The position numbers and the translations under genes are program-made. Positions 36,762 to 47,120 of a stretch of 64,000 bases of DNA are shown in pieces. The stretch lies in contig NCSJ02000105.1 of NCBI GenBank assembly GCA_002812745.2, forward strand, positions 1 to 64,000, read 5' to 3'. The notes under the pieces are model-generated. The model did no database searches. It saw nothing but the letters and a program-made list of their open reading frames with translations, and was not told the origin of the DNA. This stretch comes from Scytalidium lignicola (lineage: Eukaryota > Ascomycota > Leotiomycetes). Numbering within the stretch: the first letter of the stretch is position 1; each line of letters starts with the position of its first letter.

Positions 36762-38828
36762 ATGCCGGCAGACAGATTACTTACGACGGTTCTGCGCGCA
36801 TATCAAGATGCGCCGAATCCACAGCAAACCAACCGAATCTTTTCAACCACGACATCTCTGCTTACCACCCTATCGAACCCTCTAAATGTGACGCTCCTTA
36901 CATCACAGTTCCTAACGGCGCGATCAATATGGAACCAGGTCGACGGCTTGCAGACAAGTCTTCGGGTTATAAGCGTTTACAATACTGCAGCAATTACTGT
37001 GCGAAAGCACGAGATTGAGGGCCAGAATGTCCACCAGCCGAGGCAGCTCCAAGGCGGACGTATAAGTTCTGAAGATTGGGTAAAGGCGGTTCTAAAAGGC
37101 CTCGATGAACGATCGCCAAGATGGCAACATCTACTAGTCATAGCAGGCGTGCTGCTCGGCATGGAAGGGCAAGAGAGACGAAGCTTATCAAGGGGTTTGA
37201 GGGGAAAGCTCGAAGGCGCAATCGTAACAGCGGTGAATTTGGCGTTAGGGATACCTGGGGATCTTGGCAACCTAGGTGCTGGATCTCTTGTTCTTGCTCT
37301 TAATCACTCATTTCCATTGCTATCAGATCCGGTCAGAAGAGACCTAGACTACGATAAATTGGTTTCACTCATGGTCGACGCTATTGTCTCCAGTGAAGGC
37401 TACCAGGACGGTTATTTCCTGCATGCTATTGACTTTGATGTTAAACAAGCGGCTAAAGATACATTTGACTGGTCGTCGAAGTCTCCTTCATTCCTTCAAA
37501 TCCAGAGACTTACTTCGAAGCCACTGGTGTCCTCAATGGGACCGTTATCGAGTCTCACGGCTTATGTTATTGAAAATGTGAGAGATCCTCGAAAAATTAT
37601 AGAAGTGCAAGAACGCCTTCTCGATTTTACTAGCAGGCTACATGCAAGTTGGCAGAGAAACAAGTTATCAGAAGTTGACCCTTCCGAAGAAAGAGCCTAC
37701 TTAACTCTTGAAACGGTCGATGTCACATTCCCGGTCTTATGGCAGGCATTAAAGACTGCAATGTTTGCAATAGTTGTCATTTTACGTGCGGTAGTAGGAA
37801 GGACGTTAATCGACCCGGTACTGGCAGCATACCCTGTTGCATCTTCAATAGTTCGTCGGGCTCTTATGATTCTGCGAAACATCTACTTCATATCATCCCG
37901 CCTCGGATCTAACTCTTTTTCTGCTTATACATTCGTCTTTTTAACATCCATCGATATCTTATCCCGGTATCCAATAGAGTCTAGAGACTTTCTGAAGAGT
38001 ATCTACCCTCAACATGCTGGCCAAATTCCTTCTCATCCTCTACAGCGAAATCTCGACCTCTTCTATCTTAACACCAGCGAGCAATTTCCTCTTGTTCTAA
38101 GCCATGCTGACAGCGAATCTCTCATTGTGGTTCTGGCATCACCGTACCTCGACCCAAGAGCCGACAAACGCCTAGGAGAAATCTTCGAGGCAGCACATAG
38201 CGCAATGCTTGCAGTTCTCGCCGCCCCTCAAAATGCCCAATTAACAGCCAGAATACTTCCATTTTATGCCAAATCTCTCTTTGCTTCATTTCCTACCAAC
38301 CTGTCACCTCGACAATTCCGTTTTGCATTTAAATCCTTAATGCAAATCAGCAGCCCGCCATCTCCAGCCTCGGCATCGGAGCCAATGCTAGCTGAGACGC
38401 TCCTCGAGTTCCTTCGTGAGCGGGCACTACACGCACCTACAACTCTTCTTCAACCTTCAACATTACCGTTAAGCGAAGCGGAAATGAAAGCCCAAGAAAA
38501 TCAGCCCCCATTGTCGGAACAAGCAATATTAATGTTAACCCTCCTCGATGCACTCGTCACCCTTCCTCTCCCAGTGCTAGAAGAATGGCTGGATCTTTCA
38601 GCAGAGCTACTTGACAAGATTCAAGACCCAGCCCAGCGCGAGTTCTGCAAGTTCCGGTTCTGGGAAGTCTTGGAGAGTGGCGAGATGGATGTTGAGAGGG
38701 CTGCTGTGTGTGTTTCTTGGTGGACTACAAAAGGTGGGAGGGATGCCGTACTATATGGGAAGACTCGAACAGATCCAGGGCCGTTCATGAGTGGCGCTTT
38801 AGGGGGCGGTCATGAGAGTCGATTATGA
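36762..38828 (+). CDS. PEX8: Peroxin-8-like peroxisomal import protein
   Basis: Single-exon gene of 688 aa. The N-terminus MPADRLLTTVLRAYQDAP and a largely helical body resemble the ascomycete Pex8 family, as far as I can recognise it. The C-terminus is HESRL, so the last three residues (SRL) are a PTS1-type signal; yeast Pex8 likewise ends in a PTS1. Pex8 works on the lumenal side of the peroxisomal membrane, linking the docking and RING complexes and helping cargo release from the Pex5 receptor. There is a hydrophobic stretch near residue 335 (ALKTAMFAIVVILRAVV), consistent with tight membrane association. The absence of introns is notable next to intron-rich neighbours. The family call rests on motif memory, so it is moderately sure. 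Confidence 0.7.
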   Translation: MPADRLLTTVLRAYQDAPNPQQTNRIFSTTTSLLTTLSNPLNVTLLTSQFLTARSIWNQVDGLQTSLRVISVYNTAAITVRKHEIEGQNVHQPRQLQGGRISSEDWVKAVLKGLDERSPRWQHLLVIAGVLLGMEGQERRSLSRGLRGKLEGAIVTAVNLALGIPGDLGNLGAGSLVLALNHSFPLLSDPVRRDLDYDKLVSLMVDAIVSSEGYQDGYFLHAIDFDVKQAAKDTFDWSSKSPSFLQIQRLTSKPLVSSMGPLSSLTAYVIENVRDPRKIIEVQERLLDFTSRLHASWQRNKLSEVDPSEERAYLTLETVDVTFPVLWQALKTAMFAIVVILRAVVGRTLIDPVLAAYPVASSIVRRALMILRNIYFISSRLGSNSFSAYTFVFLTSIDILSRYPIESRDFLKSIYPQHAGQIPSHPLQRNLDLFYLNTSEQFPLVLSHADSESLIVVLASPYLDPRADKRLGEIFEAAHSAMLAVLAAPQNAQLTARILPFYAKSLFASFPTNLSPRQFRFAFKSLMQISSPPSPASASEPMLAETLLEFLRERALHAPTTLLQPSTLPLSEAEMKAQENQPPLSEQAILMLTLLDALVTLPLPVLEEWLDLSAELLDKIQDPAQREFCKFRFWEVLESGEMDVERAAVCVSWWTTKGGRDAVLYGKTRTDPGPFMSGALGGGHESRL

Positions 38829-39163
38829 GCAAAATCCGGCCGATGCATAAGTAGGACTGACCTGGACTAGCATCGACTCTTGTTTTCAGATTGAGACAAT
38901 TTCTTATATGCTTGAAAATGTACTACTGTGTCTTAGAAGGTTTGTTGTGATTAAAGTGTAAATAGAAGAACTACTTAATAGGGAGTTCATATAATGATTA
39001 ACGGATAGGATAGGTAGTCATATACATCTTCTCAGGTGAAGATACTAGTTTCAATTTAAGCAATCTGGTAAATTGCACCTCATTCATCATAATAACTATA
39101 TAAAATCCCATTCATAAATACAAACGCCGTCGCTATGGAGTCCTATATCATAAGTGCAATGTT
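38829..39163. other. Convergent 3' intergenic region
   Basis: 335 bp between the convergent PEX8-like and BTB genes. AT-rich, no gene seen. Confidence 0.6.
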
Positions 39164-40846
39164 CTATATCCCAAGGTGAAACTCCCTTGCTTGTTCTTCT
39201 CCTAAATGCTTGTTCTCGTCTGCAACCATTGCTTTGTTTTCTATGAGAAACATATCACTGAATAAGAACTTCTCATTCTGGTTGATCCGTTGCTCTGTAT
39301 ATGTTGCAGATCCCGTCGCCTCGCTGTCTTGTATGTGATTCTGTTCTCTTGCATTATCACTAATAGAACCTAATGTCAATGTAGCTATGTGAGATTCGAT
39401 ATCTTGTAATACATAAGGGGAGTTTGACGAGGGAGTATCAGAAGCAACGGAGTGTGTCCAGGAGCCATCTCCCTCTATTACCCCAATTTCAGCGGAGCCG
39501 CTATTAGAACGCGGCTTGATTTTAAACCTTCCTGCGGAAATGATGTGCTTCAATAACTGAAGCTCATTGCTCTTGTACACCCGATAAAAAGTCTTGTTGA
39601 CCATCGCAGCAGAATGAAGATCATTGTAATTGTCAATAAACGACAAAATCCGTAAATCTATCCTCTCATCTATCAATACCACTTTCTCTGATCTCTGCTT
39701 CTGGTGTGTCAACGACCGTATTTCACGCATTTCATCAGATATATCTTCCTTTCCTCTCTGTGCTCTATGCTTTGATAACGCCCATCCATGTATACCGGTC
39801 ACTTCATAGAATGTTAGACCGCTGATACTGTTCGATATATCATTTACTGCACTCCTAAAAACAAAAACTGCATCACAGACACCGCTGTGACCCTGAGGGA
39901 CACTTGGCAAGTATCTCAGGGAATTAAGAAGGTCCTGCAGGCTACGACGAGGAATATCTAAGGAGTCATGGCCACCCCCAGGCCGCATTATGCTTGGAAG
40001 GATTCGTAATTCATTGTAGAGAAGCACAAGCCATCCCAGGTTTGTAGCATCACATACAGAAGAGCCCCTTGGACATCGTGGAACCTTAGTTAGAGCAAGA
40101 CCTCCGAATGACTTGGATTGCTGGGCTGTATCTATAGGTCGAGGACCAAGATACTCTCCGATGGCCTTCGTACAACACTCATAGACCTGAGCAAACTTTA
40201 CAGCTCTGGTATTTTTGATCTTCTCTCGTACCATTTGTGGCCAGAAATCTTTGCTATCTATTTCTGCATCATCGATCGAATTCATAATGACTGTTTTGGT
40301 AACTCGGCGAAAGATGGTTCGAAGTCCAAAGGCATAGCTTATAAGCAGCATTCCATCTGGATTATCCACGCTGATTTCATCTAACCATTGTGGAAGCCAT
40401 CGATATTCCACTTGTAGTTCAAGCGGTGAAGTAAGACGGTACCTCAGGCAAACCTCTGCGATGCTAACGAAGGTTTGAAAGCTTATCTCCTTGGGAACCT
40501 TCGCATGACGTAAATGTGCAGCGTGGAGAAGAATGGTCAGTGCCTTATGCTTATTAAATTCCATTTGAGGCATTCGATAAAGGTTGACCTTTGTTCCATC
40601 CTCGCACGTATGCCGTGAGGGTGGCGGAGGAAGCTCGTGGGAGAGGGTGGAAGGAGGATTCTCCAACTGCGACAGCACATGGAAAAATACGGACGAGGTA
40701 TCAGCCAGGAGAAATTGAGAAGAAACTCGAAATCTCATTATAGGATGTCCCTCTGAGGCTGCTTTCGCGAATTCCAAAATGGTATCGCCAGCCTCCGAGA
40801 TGATATACTCGTGAATAGCCATATTCGATGGTGAGGTCAACATCAT
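39164..40846 (-). CDS. BTB/POZ-like protein with F-box-like segment
   Basis: Single exon, 560 aa from the ATG at 40846; the longer frame upstream begins with GTG and is not used. The first ~150 residues follow the fungal BTB plan: RFRVSSQFLLADTSSVFFHV, a hydrophilic loop, then NKHKALTILLHAAHLRHAKVP and ISFQTFVSIAEVCLRYRL, as in ascomycete BTB proteins of unknown role. Near residues 405-430 the segment RILSFIDNYNDLHSAAMVNK looks like an F-box. BTB and F-box modules are both adaptors for cullin ubiquitin ligases, so a substrate-adaptor role is possible but not shown. The Ser/Thr-rich C-terminus has no recognised domain. Confidence 0.7.
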   Translation of the reverse strand: MMLTSPSNMAIHEYIISEAGDTILEFAKAASEGHPIMRFRVSSQFLLADTSSVFFHVLSQLENPPSTLSHELPPPPSRHTCEDGTKVNLYRMPQMEFNKHKALTILLHAAHLRHAKVPKEISFQTFVSIAEVCLRYRLTSPLELQVEYRWLPQWLDEISVDNPDGMLLISYAFGLRTIFRRVTKTVIMNSIDDAEIDSKDFWPQMVREKIKNTRAVKFAQVYECCTKAIGEYLGPRPIDTAQQSKSFGGLALTKVPRCPRGSSVCDATNLGWLVLLYNELRILPSIMRPGGGHDSLDIPRRSLQDLLNSLRYLPSVPQGHSGVCDAVFVFRSAVNDISNSISGLTFYEVTGIHGWALSKHRAQRGKEDISDEMREIRSLTHQKQRSEKVVLIDERIDLRILSFIDNYNDLHSAAMVNKTFYRVYKSNELQLLKHIISAGRFKIKPRSNSGSAEIGVIEGDGSWTHSVASDTPSSNSPYVLQDIESHIATLTLGSISDNAREQNHIQDSEATGSATYTEQRINQNEKFLFSDMFLIENKAMVADENKHLGEEQAREFHLGI

Positions 40847-41317
40847 TTTGTGCGGACGGTGACACACACCAACATCACAGGAATCTTGCAGAGAGTACGT
40901 ATGGTAAGGACACTGGAATCATCGAGCGTTCTATCGCAGGCGACTTAGATTTGGAGATACTTATCAAGCATACCACGATGTTCGATGGAAGTAGGCAGTG
41001 CTCGCGATGCTCAGCCTTCTGCGATCAGGCAGCGCCATTACACGGTACAGGGGCGGTGTAGACCTCGGTGAACTGACTCATAATTATATCTCGTATGCCA
41101 CGCACCAACTAGAGAGATGAGTATATACTTCCCTTTCTATCCCATGGAATTCTCTTTTGACCCTTTTCTATAATCACGAATTTATTTTCTTCGCTCAAAT
41201 AGCCGCTAAAGTCCCCGCTCTCGTAATTTCGCAGGACCATTTTCTAGTCAGACCCTACCGTATCAGCACCCCCAAAACTGTAATTGAATAATAAGCTTAT
41301 CAGAATAATTTTCGCGC
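40847..41317. other. Divergent promoter region, no gene
   Basis: 471 bp between the BTB gene and the RNA cyclase gene, which point away from each other. Nothing specific recognised. Confidence 0.5.
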
Positions 41318-42625
41318 ATGGCGAAACTTACGCAGCGGAAGTTAGTAAAGCTGGATGGCCGAACAGGGGAGGGAGGTGGACAACTGGTTCGAGTAGCTGT
41401 TCCTTTGGCAGTACTCGCGGGAACTCCTATTCATATCAGTAATGTACGGGGCAACAGGTAGGTGACCTTTAAATTTGCTACAAAAAATGCTGACAATGAA
41501 TAAATTAGGAAAGATAAACGTGGTGGTAAGTAATGTCTTTTGATCTCCATGGTGGCGTTCAGCATTTGGGTTAACAGGCTTTAAGGAGGCCTCAAGGCTC
41601 AGCATGTTTCGGGCATAGCATGGCTCATAAACGTCAGTGAAGCACAAGTCAATGACACCTGCTATGTTGGTAGCAAGAGCCTCGAGTTCCAACCTCCTCC
41701 AAGCATATCGAATTTCGAACTTAAAGGCAAACTGGGAACTATCAGCCAAGACTCCCAAGCTGCCAGCATTCTCTTAATCTTCCAATCCATTCTACCTGTT
41801 CTTCTCTTCTACGGCCAACCGATCAACACCATCACTATTCAAGGGGGAACTAATATTAGCCATTCACTTTCTTATGAGTATCTAGACCAAGTCTTATTGC
41901 CCAGCCTTCAAGCCTTTGGCGTACAAGTAGAAAGCCGACTAATCAATCGTAGTTGGTCACATGGACAATTACAACATGGAGCAATCACGTTCTCGGTGAC
42001 TCGAATACCGCCGGGAGGGACCCTCAAAGCGCCAAAGTGGCCCACAGAGCAAGGTAAAACTACAAAGATTGATGTGTCGATCATTGTTCCTCAAAACCTT
42101 ATAGAACCTCTGAAAGCTGCTCTGGCTTTTGAGATTGGCCTAGTATTCCCTGAGGTCGAAGCAAATTTCAAGATAATTGAGGATAGCATGCACAGTGCTC
42201 GTGTATATGCATTGCTAGTGGCACATACCTCGAACGGCTCAAGATTTGGATATGACTGGCTTTACGACAAGACGACAAAGAATAAGACACCGGGTAAACT
42301 AGCTACAGAGATATCGCAAAGGGTAACCAATGGTTTAGACAATGAGTTGCGGAAAGGTGGTGTCGTCGATGAATACCTCCAAGATCAACTATTAATCTAT
42401 CAGGCGCTTGCAGAAGGGAGAACCTGCATTCCTGGCACTTCCGATGTTTTCGATCTTGAGAGTTCCGAGCTAGACAACACAGATGAGCCGTTTGGGGATG
42501 GCACTATGCATGCGAAAACTGTAAGATGGGTTGCAAGTCAACTTCTCCCAGAACTGAAATGGAGTGCTGAGGGTCGGATATGTGAAGGAGTGGGGTTTAA
42601 AGTTGAAGAGCCTCTGGAAAATTAG
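41318..42625 (+). CDS. RNA 3'-terminal phosphate cyclase
   Basis: Exons 41318-41457, 41509-41525 and 41586-42625; 398 aa. The middle exon is only 17 nt and is needed to read NVRGNR-KDKRGG-GLKAQH without a break. Landmarks are LDGRTGEGGGQLVR at the N-terminus, the RGNR...GGGLK element, ITIQGGTN and the C-terminal VDEYLQDQLLIYQALAEG. The H in MHAKTVRW (about residue 361) sits where the catalytic, AMP-accepting His of RtcA lies, so this should be an active cyclase and not the Rcl1 ribosome-biogenesis paralogue, which lacks it. The enzyme converts RNA 3'-phosphates to 2',3'-cyclic phosphates. A large ORF on the opposite strand at 41,342-41,758 is a shadow. Confidence 0.92.
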
Positions 42626-43384
42626 ACAGCCTTGGACTCAGATCCGACACTTGGAATAGACATGAAACTTGGCCAACTCCGGTCATGTTTCTTGGTTGTG
42701 AAGCATATATGATGGCCGTTGCATGATAAGCAATATGTTGCTAACCAACTTCTAAAAGTCAACTGGGCGTTAAAACTAAGGGATGGTGCAAAAAGCTCTG
42801 CTGCTTTCCTGTTTCGTAGAGCTACGGTTGAGGAACAGTTGCCTATGTAAGGATGAAACGGTTTGTATGTGTTGGTAAAGCGGTTAATCTATATCGAGTA
42901 GCAGTTGACCACACCGCGGATTCCAACAATTCATAATAAATACCAACTACTCATTTTGAGTGCAAGAATTAGAACCAACAAATATGGGGCATGACACCCA
43001 CCTATATCATTTCCCTGTCGATATTCNTTTTTTTGGCACACAACTCAAGTCATTTAGGCGCGCGCATTCTTTGTTGGTGATATCCCTACCCTTGGAGCCT
43101 CAAAAGTAACCCCACACAGTTCATGGGTTGGAGAGATAAATAGTATTTCTTTGTTCAGAAATAATTTGGAAAATGCGATAAATACTTCTTTATGCGCCTG
43201 TAAAGCGTTTGGTTTTCTTTTAAATATATCCTTACCCTTACCCCAGTGGCAATTGCGTGCACCCTCTCTTTGTTACAACTTAAAGTGCAACTTGTATATT
43301 GCTTTGTCCCTCATTATTCAAAAATCTCAAGAGTACGAACTCAAGAAATGGGTTAGTACATCTACAATACCGCTCTAATTTCAG
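42626..43384. other. Intergenic, possible first exon of the next gene
   Basis: No complete gene. An ATG near 43,190 (ATGCGCCT followed by GTAAAG) would join the downstream frame in phase through an intron of about 186 nt, but this is unproven. An isolated N precedes a T run at about 43,027. Confidence 0.4.
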
Positions 43385-44312
43385 CTCCAAAAACGGAGGT
43401 TTTACTAAATGTGCTGCAGCGTCCTCAAACCTTCTCCCCCTCTTAATAACACTTACCCTCGTCACTCCAACACTCCAACAGACGACTTACGACTCCACTC
43501 CGTCTACATGCACCATAACCGGAGATGCAAACCTCTACGGCATCGGCATCCGTCTCAGCTACTACCTTTTCTTCTTCGCTGGCGTCTTAGCCAGCTTACT
43601 GAAACTAGATCCCGCCCTCAGTTTATCTCGCAGAGTCTATAATCTCATCTCCATAGCCGCAATTATCAATCTCTGTGCAAACGGTTATGACAAAGATACC
43701 TTTGTCGCTCTAGAAAAGTTTTTAGTCTTCAACCTCGTCATCTTACCTCTGTTCGTCACCGTACCGTTGGAGCCATTGTATATGAGAAAAGACAAATTAT
43801 CCCTGGCAATCTTGTATATATTTTATTCCTGCTTTTTGATGAGCCAGCCTTGGATTTCCTTCTTTCGGTTGTCTCAAGGCCACAAGGACGGCTGTGAAGC
43901 TAAGGCCTTTGTATTCTTCGCGAAGATTGGTCTTGATGATGCCAGATGGGTCGATTTTGTCAAAGTTGCTAGCATTCTAGTAGCAATTGGAGGGTTGGTT
44001 TGGGCTTGGATGGCTATACAATCGATTGTTTTGGGTTTCCAGGAGAGTTTGAAGAGAAGAGGGTCAATAGAGAAAATCGACGGCGAAGATGAGAAACTCA
44101 AGAGCTTCGAGCTCTCTCTAACTTTGCATGTCATAGTGAGGCTGGCCTCACTTGTTCTAGGCTGCTGCAGTATTGCCTTCGTGGAGGTGACGCTCAGGAT
44201 CAATGCAATTGACCTCTCCGATGCATCCTTGGCAAAGACCGGACAACTCGTTCCGTTCCTGGGCGGATTGTTCTCACTGCCTTTTCCACTCTCGAGTTTG
44301 AAAGAGTCATAA
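43385..44312 (+). CDS. Multipass membrane protein, 5' end unresolved
   Basis: The open frame from the acceptor TAATTTCAG (43384) to the stop at 44312 encodes about 308 residues with six or seven hydrophobic helices, for example GIRLSYYLFFFAGVLASLL, FLVFNLVILPLFVTVPLE, VKVASILVAIGGLVWAWMAI and VRLASLVLGCCSIAFVEV. The C-terminal VEVTLRINAIDLSDASLAKT plus GQLVPFLGG pattern recurs in uncharacterised ascomycete integral membrane proteins. No in-frame ATG exists in the open frame before 43782, so the start codon must be in an upstream exon. The longer frame upstream begins with TTG. Function unknown. Confidence 0.6.
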
Positions 44313-44733
44313 TTAATTAATAACTCCCCGAGATGGTTCAACAGCCGTGTAAATTTTCCGCGCGTCACCGGAGATGCTACAGAGAAATTCAAATACTCGA
44401 GTAACTTGAGAAATTATGACAGAACCTTTCCAGCATGTCATTAATAATAATCGTTCTAGAACGCTAGAATCGGATAGGTACGACCGCAAGTTGGCTTACG
44501 AGATGATACAACGGCGTGCAGATTCAATTCATCGGCTTCTAGGGAGATATCTCGGTGTTGTGTGCGTCATGACTGAAGCAGGTGGGGGAGTAATCAACTC
44601 TTAGCTTTTTATTGCATTCATCAACTATAATATACCTACCATGTTTTCCAAAATATAAATAACCCAATTCATCCATTTCAATTGTCATTGCAAACCACTC
44701 TAATCCATTCACCAACACCTCATAAACTACACC
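44313..44733. other. Intergenic; cyanase promoter
   Basis: No supported gene. An ORF at 44,416-44,604 has no domain. The final ~100 bp, CA-rich before the ATG, is a typical fungal 5' leader. Confidence 0.5.
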
Positions 44734-45301
44734 ATGGCCAGCAACCCCAACATCGCAGTTCTCGATGTGAGATTTCCCCCCTCCAATTCATTTTAATTAC
44801 CCCGCGTTTTAATATCAAACCAAACCTTTCTCCAAACTAACTCCGAAAACAAAACAGACCTCAATGGTAGATCGCCTTCCTACCTCTTCTAAAACCCTCT
44901 TCGAAGCCAAAGCCGCCAAATCCCTAACCTTCGAATCCATCGCCCAAGCCCTCGACCGCTCCGAAGTCGCCGTCGCCGCGCTCTTCTACGGCCAAGCCCG
45001 CGCCTCCGCCGAAGATGTCAAGAAGCTCTCCCAGATCCTCGATATCCCCGAGCAAGTCCTTGCATCTCAATTGCTGGGCTTCCCCAATCGCGGCAGTTCG
45101 GGCCCCATGCCGCCTGTGGAACCGCTGATCTATCGGCTGTACGAGATTGTGCAGAATTATGGGTATGCATATAAGGCGATTCTGAATGAGAAGTTTGGGG
45201 ATGGGATTATGAGTGCGATTACCTTCTCGTCCAAGGTTGAGAAGGAGACGGATGCACAAGGGAATGATTGGGCTGTGATTACGCTTAGGGGGAAGTGGTG
45301 A
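44734..45301 (+). CDS. cyn1: Cyanate hydratase (cyanase)
   Basis: Exons 44734-44766 and 44858-45301; 158 aa. Cyanase converts cyanate and bicarbonate to ammonia and CO2 through carbamate, and forms decamers in the cytosol. The N-terminal helix-turn-helix-like domain ([20 protein letters not shown]) and the [12 protein letters not shown] motif are followed by the catalytic domain. The active-site triad is visible as R104, E107 (YRLYE) and S130 (GIMSAITF), with the same spacing as Arg96/Glu99/Ser122 of E. coli CynS. The first exon encodes 11 residues; starting at the ATG at 44864 would shorten it to 145 aa. The C-terminus stops at LRGKW, a few residues short of the usual LPYxxW tail. A small third exon is possible but I could not place one. 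Confidence 0.92.
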
Positions 45302-46119
45302 GTGGGAGATATTTCTTTCATTTTCCCCCTTCTTTTTTTAATATTTTCCGTTTTTTTTTATTAAACTTGCCATTGCTATTTCTTCAGTGGTTGGTCTTAA
45401 AAAGAAGGCATTGAGACTAACTTATACATAGGCTTCCACATAGTCGGTTTTAAATTATAGGTATTAGTATGGTGGTGCTACTCTTGGATATATTATTAGC
45501 ATGGTAATTATTGCGATGGATATTACAAAGTTAGGGATCCCAGGCCCAGGAAAGCCGGGGGATGACCTAACCTATAAGCATGTCTTTATTCCTCAATAAG
45601 TAGCTAATGAAATATGAAGTGCTTTTTTAATTTATAATTTATAAATGCAATAATTAGTGATCAGAGATTATGCTTATACCCATAGGATGCCTTTAAGGGT
45701 CCTCGAGGATAGACAGCGTTCAATCCTAACGATGAAGAATGCTGCATCATTTGCAGGCGAGGGTCGAGATATTGGCATAAAACCCACTAGAAAGTCACGG
45801 AAACCATCATAGATATCTCTTTAATAAATAGTACATAAATTGATATCTTACTTTCTTATTTTTTTTTTCTAAGGTGTATGTATATGAAGATCTAAAGTGA
45901 TCATTTGCAGCGAGACGCCATCTTCTAACATTACCATCTTTCCACCTGACGACTTAAACCACATCGATCATAAAATTCTTAAACNAAAAAAGTTGTAGTG
46001 TAAACGAAGTGAAATTCATTGCCTAGAACAGTAAATCCTTGCTAATCCGCGTCCCCATCCTTATTCGGGTATACCCGCCGTGGCCAACAGAATCCCCCAT
46101 CATTAGAAAGAAAGAAAAA
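45302..46119. other. Convergent intergenic region, no gene
   Basis: AT-rich region between the ends of the cyanase and the type I membrane protein gene. No domain-bearing ORF. One N flanks an A run near 45,985. Confidence 0.55.
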
Positions 46120-47120
46120 TTAAATCCTAGCCATCTGACCCTTCTCAGCCCTCGCCGCTCTCCTGCGATAGTTTTCACGGAACTGCATCCTCATAACGGT
46201 TCCGTACGCAATGGTAGAAATGAGAGCAACAGTCCAGATTCCTGTAATAATAGCGCCAATCGGGAAGATCAGAATACTCATTCCAGGGACAACAAACGGT
46301 TCGTCTGGTGCGGTAACGAGAGTTTGGATAGGCTTCTGAACCGAAGCAAGATTGCCGGTTGCAGAGGGAGTTGGGCCGAAGACGCCATTCACGAAAGTTG
46401 CTTCCTTAGAGGACAAGGTTGTATTTTGGAGGGCGCCGCCACTCGATTCCATTCCTGCAAGCGTTACGGTTGGAGTAAGGATTTGCTTGAGCTTGTCACT
46501 AGGTATTCATTAGTATGAACTTATTGCCTGGGGAGCTAGGTGCAATATATAATTTACCTGTCTGGATTCGAGTTGAGCACATCCGCGCTGATCTGGCCAA
46601 CGAACGCATATGCCTGAGCCATTGTTGGAGCTGCTGTCCGCTTTCCATTGTGTCCTAACATGGATCTACCGAGTAATGACGATGTATTCACGGCGGAGAC
46701 TGTGGCGCCATCATACGACATGGCAACCTGTACATTCTGAGATGCAATGTTGGCGAAGGTCCCAGTTGGAGGTGAAATGGTAAACAATCGAAGGTCAGCC
46801 TTGAACACCCCAGTACTGTTGTCGAGATATGGAATATTGTAGCATGCAGCCATTCCAGACGGATTCGATGCCACTCCATTCAATGATCCTAGAGATGCCA
46901 TACAAGCCGTCATGGTTCCTGCATCCCAGTCCGCAAGATTGTCCGACCCCGTCGTGAGAACAGCCCGTCGCTCTACTTGATGAACCATGGCATCTACATA
47001 TCGACGCATGCCCTCCTCTTTCAATGCATCCCGTGTGACCAAGCCTGATGCGTCACCCACAATACCTGCCGAGGCCGTGGCCACCAGAAGAAGAGAGGTT
47101 GTAAAAACTGTGGACAACAT
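46120..47120 (-). CDS. Type I single-pass membrane protein, unknown family
   Basis: Exons 47120-46558 and 46498-46120; 313 aa. A signal peptide (MLSTVFTTSLLLVATASAG) is followed by an extracytoplasmic domain containing two Cys (ACMASLGS and AACYNIPY) about 26 residues apart, several N-x-S/T sequons, then one transmembrane helix near residues 268-293 (MSILIFPIGAIITGIWTVAL) and a short, Arg-rich cytosolic tail. I recognise no enzyme or binding domain. The layout suits a cell-surface or secretory-pathway membrane protein. The start ATG at 47120 is the only one giving a signal peptide. Confidence 0.8.

Noticed and set aside
41342..41758. 138-codon minus-strand ORF
   Set aside because: It overlaps the conserved coding exons of RNA 3'-phosphate cyclase and has no domain.
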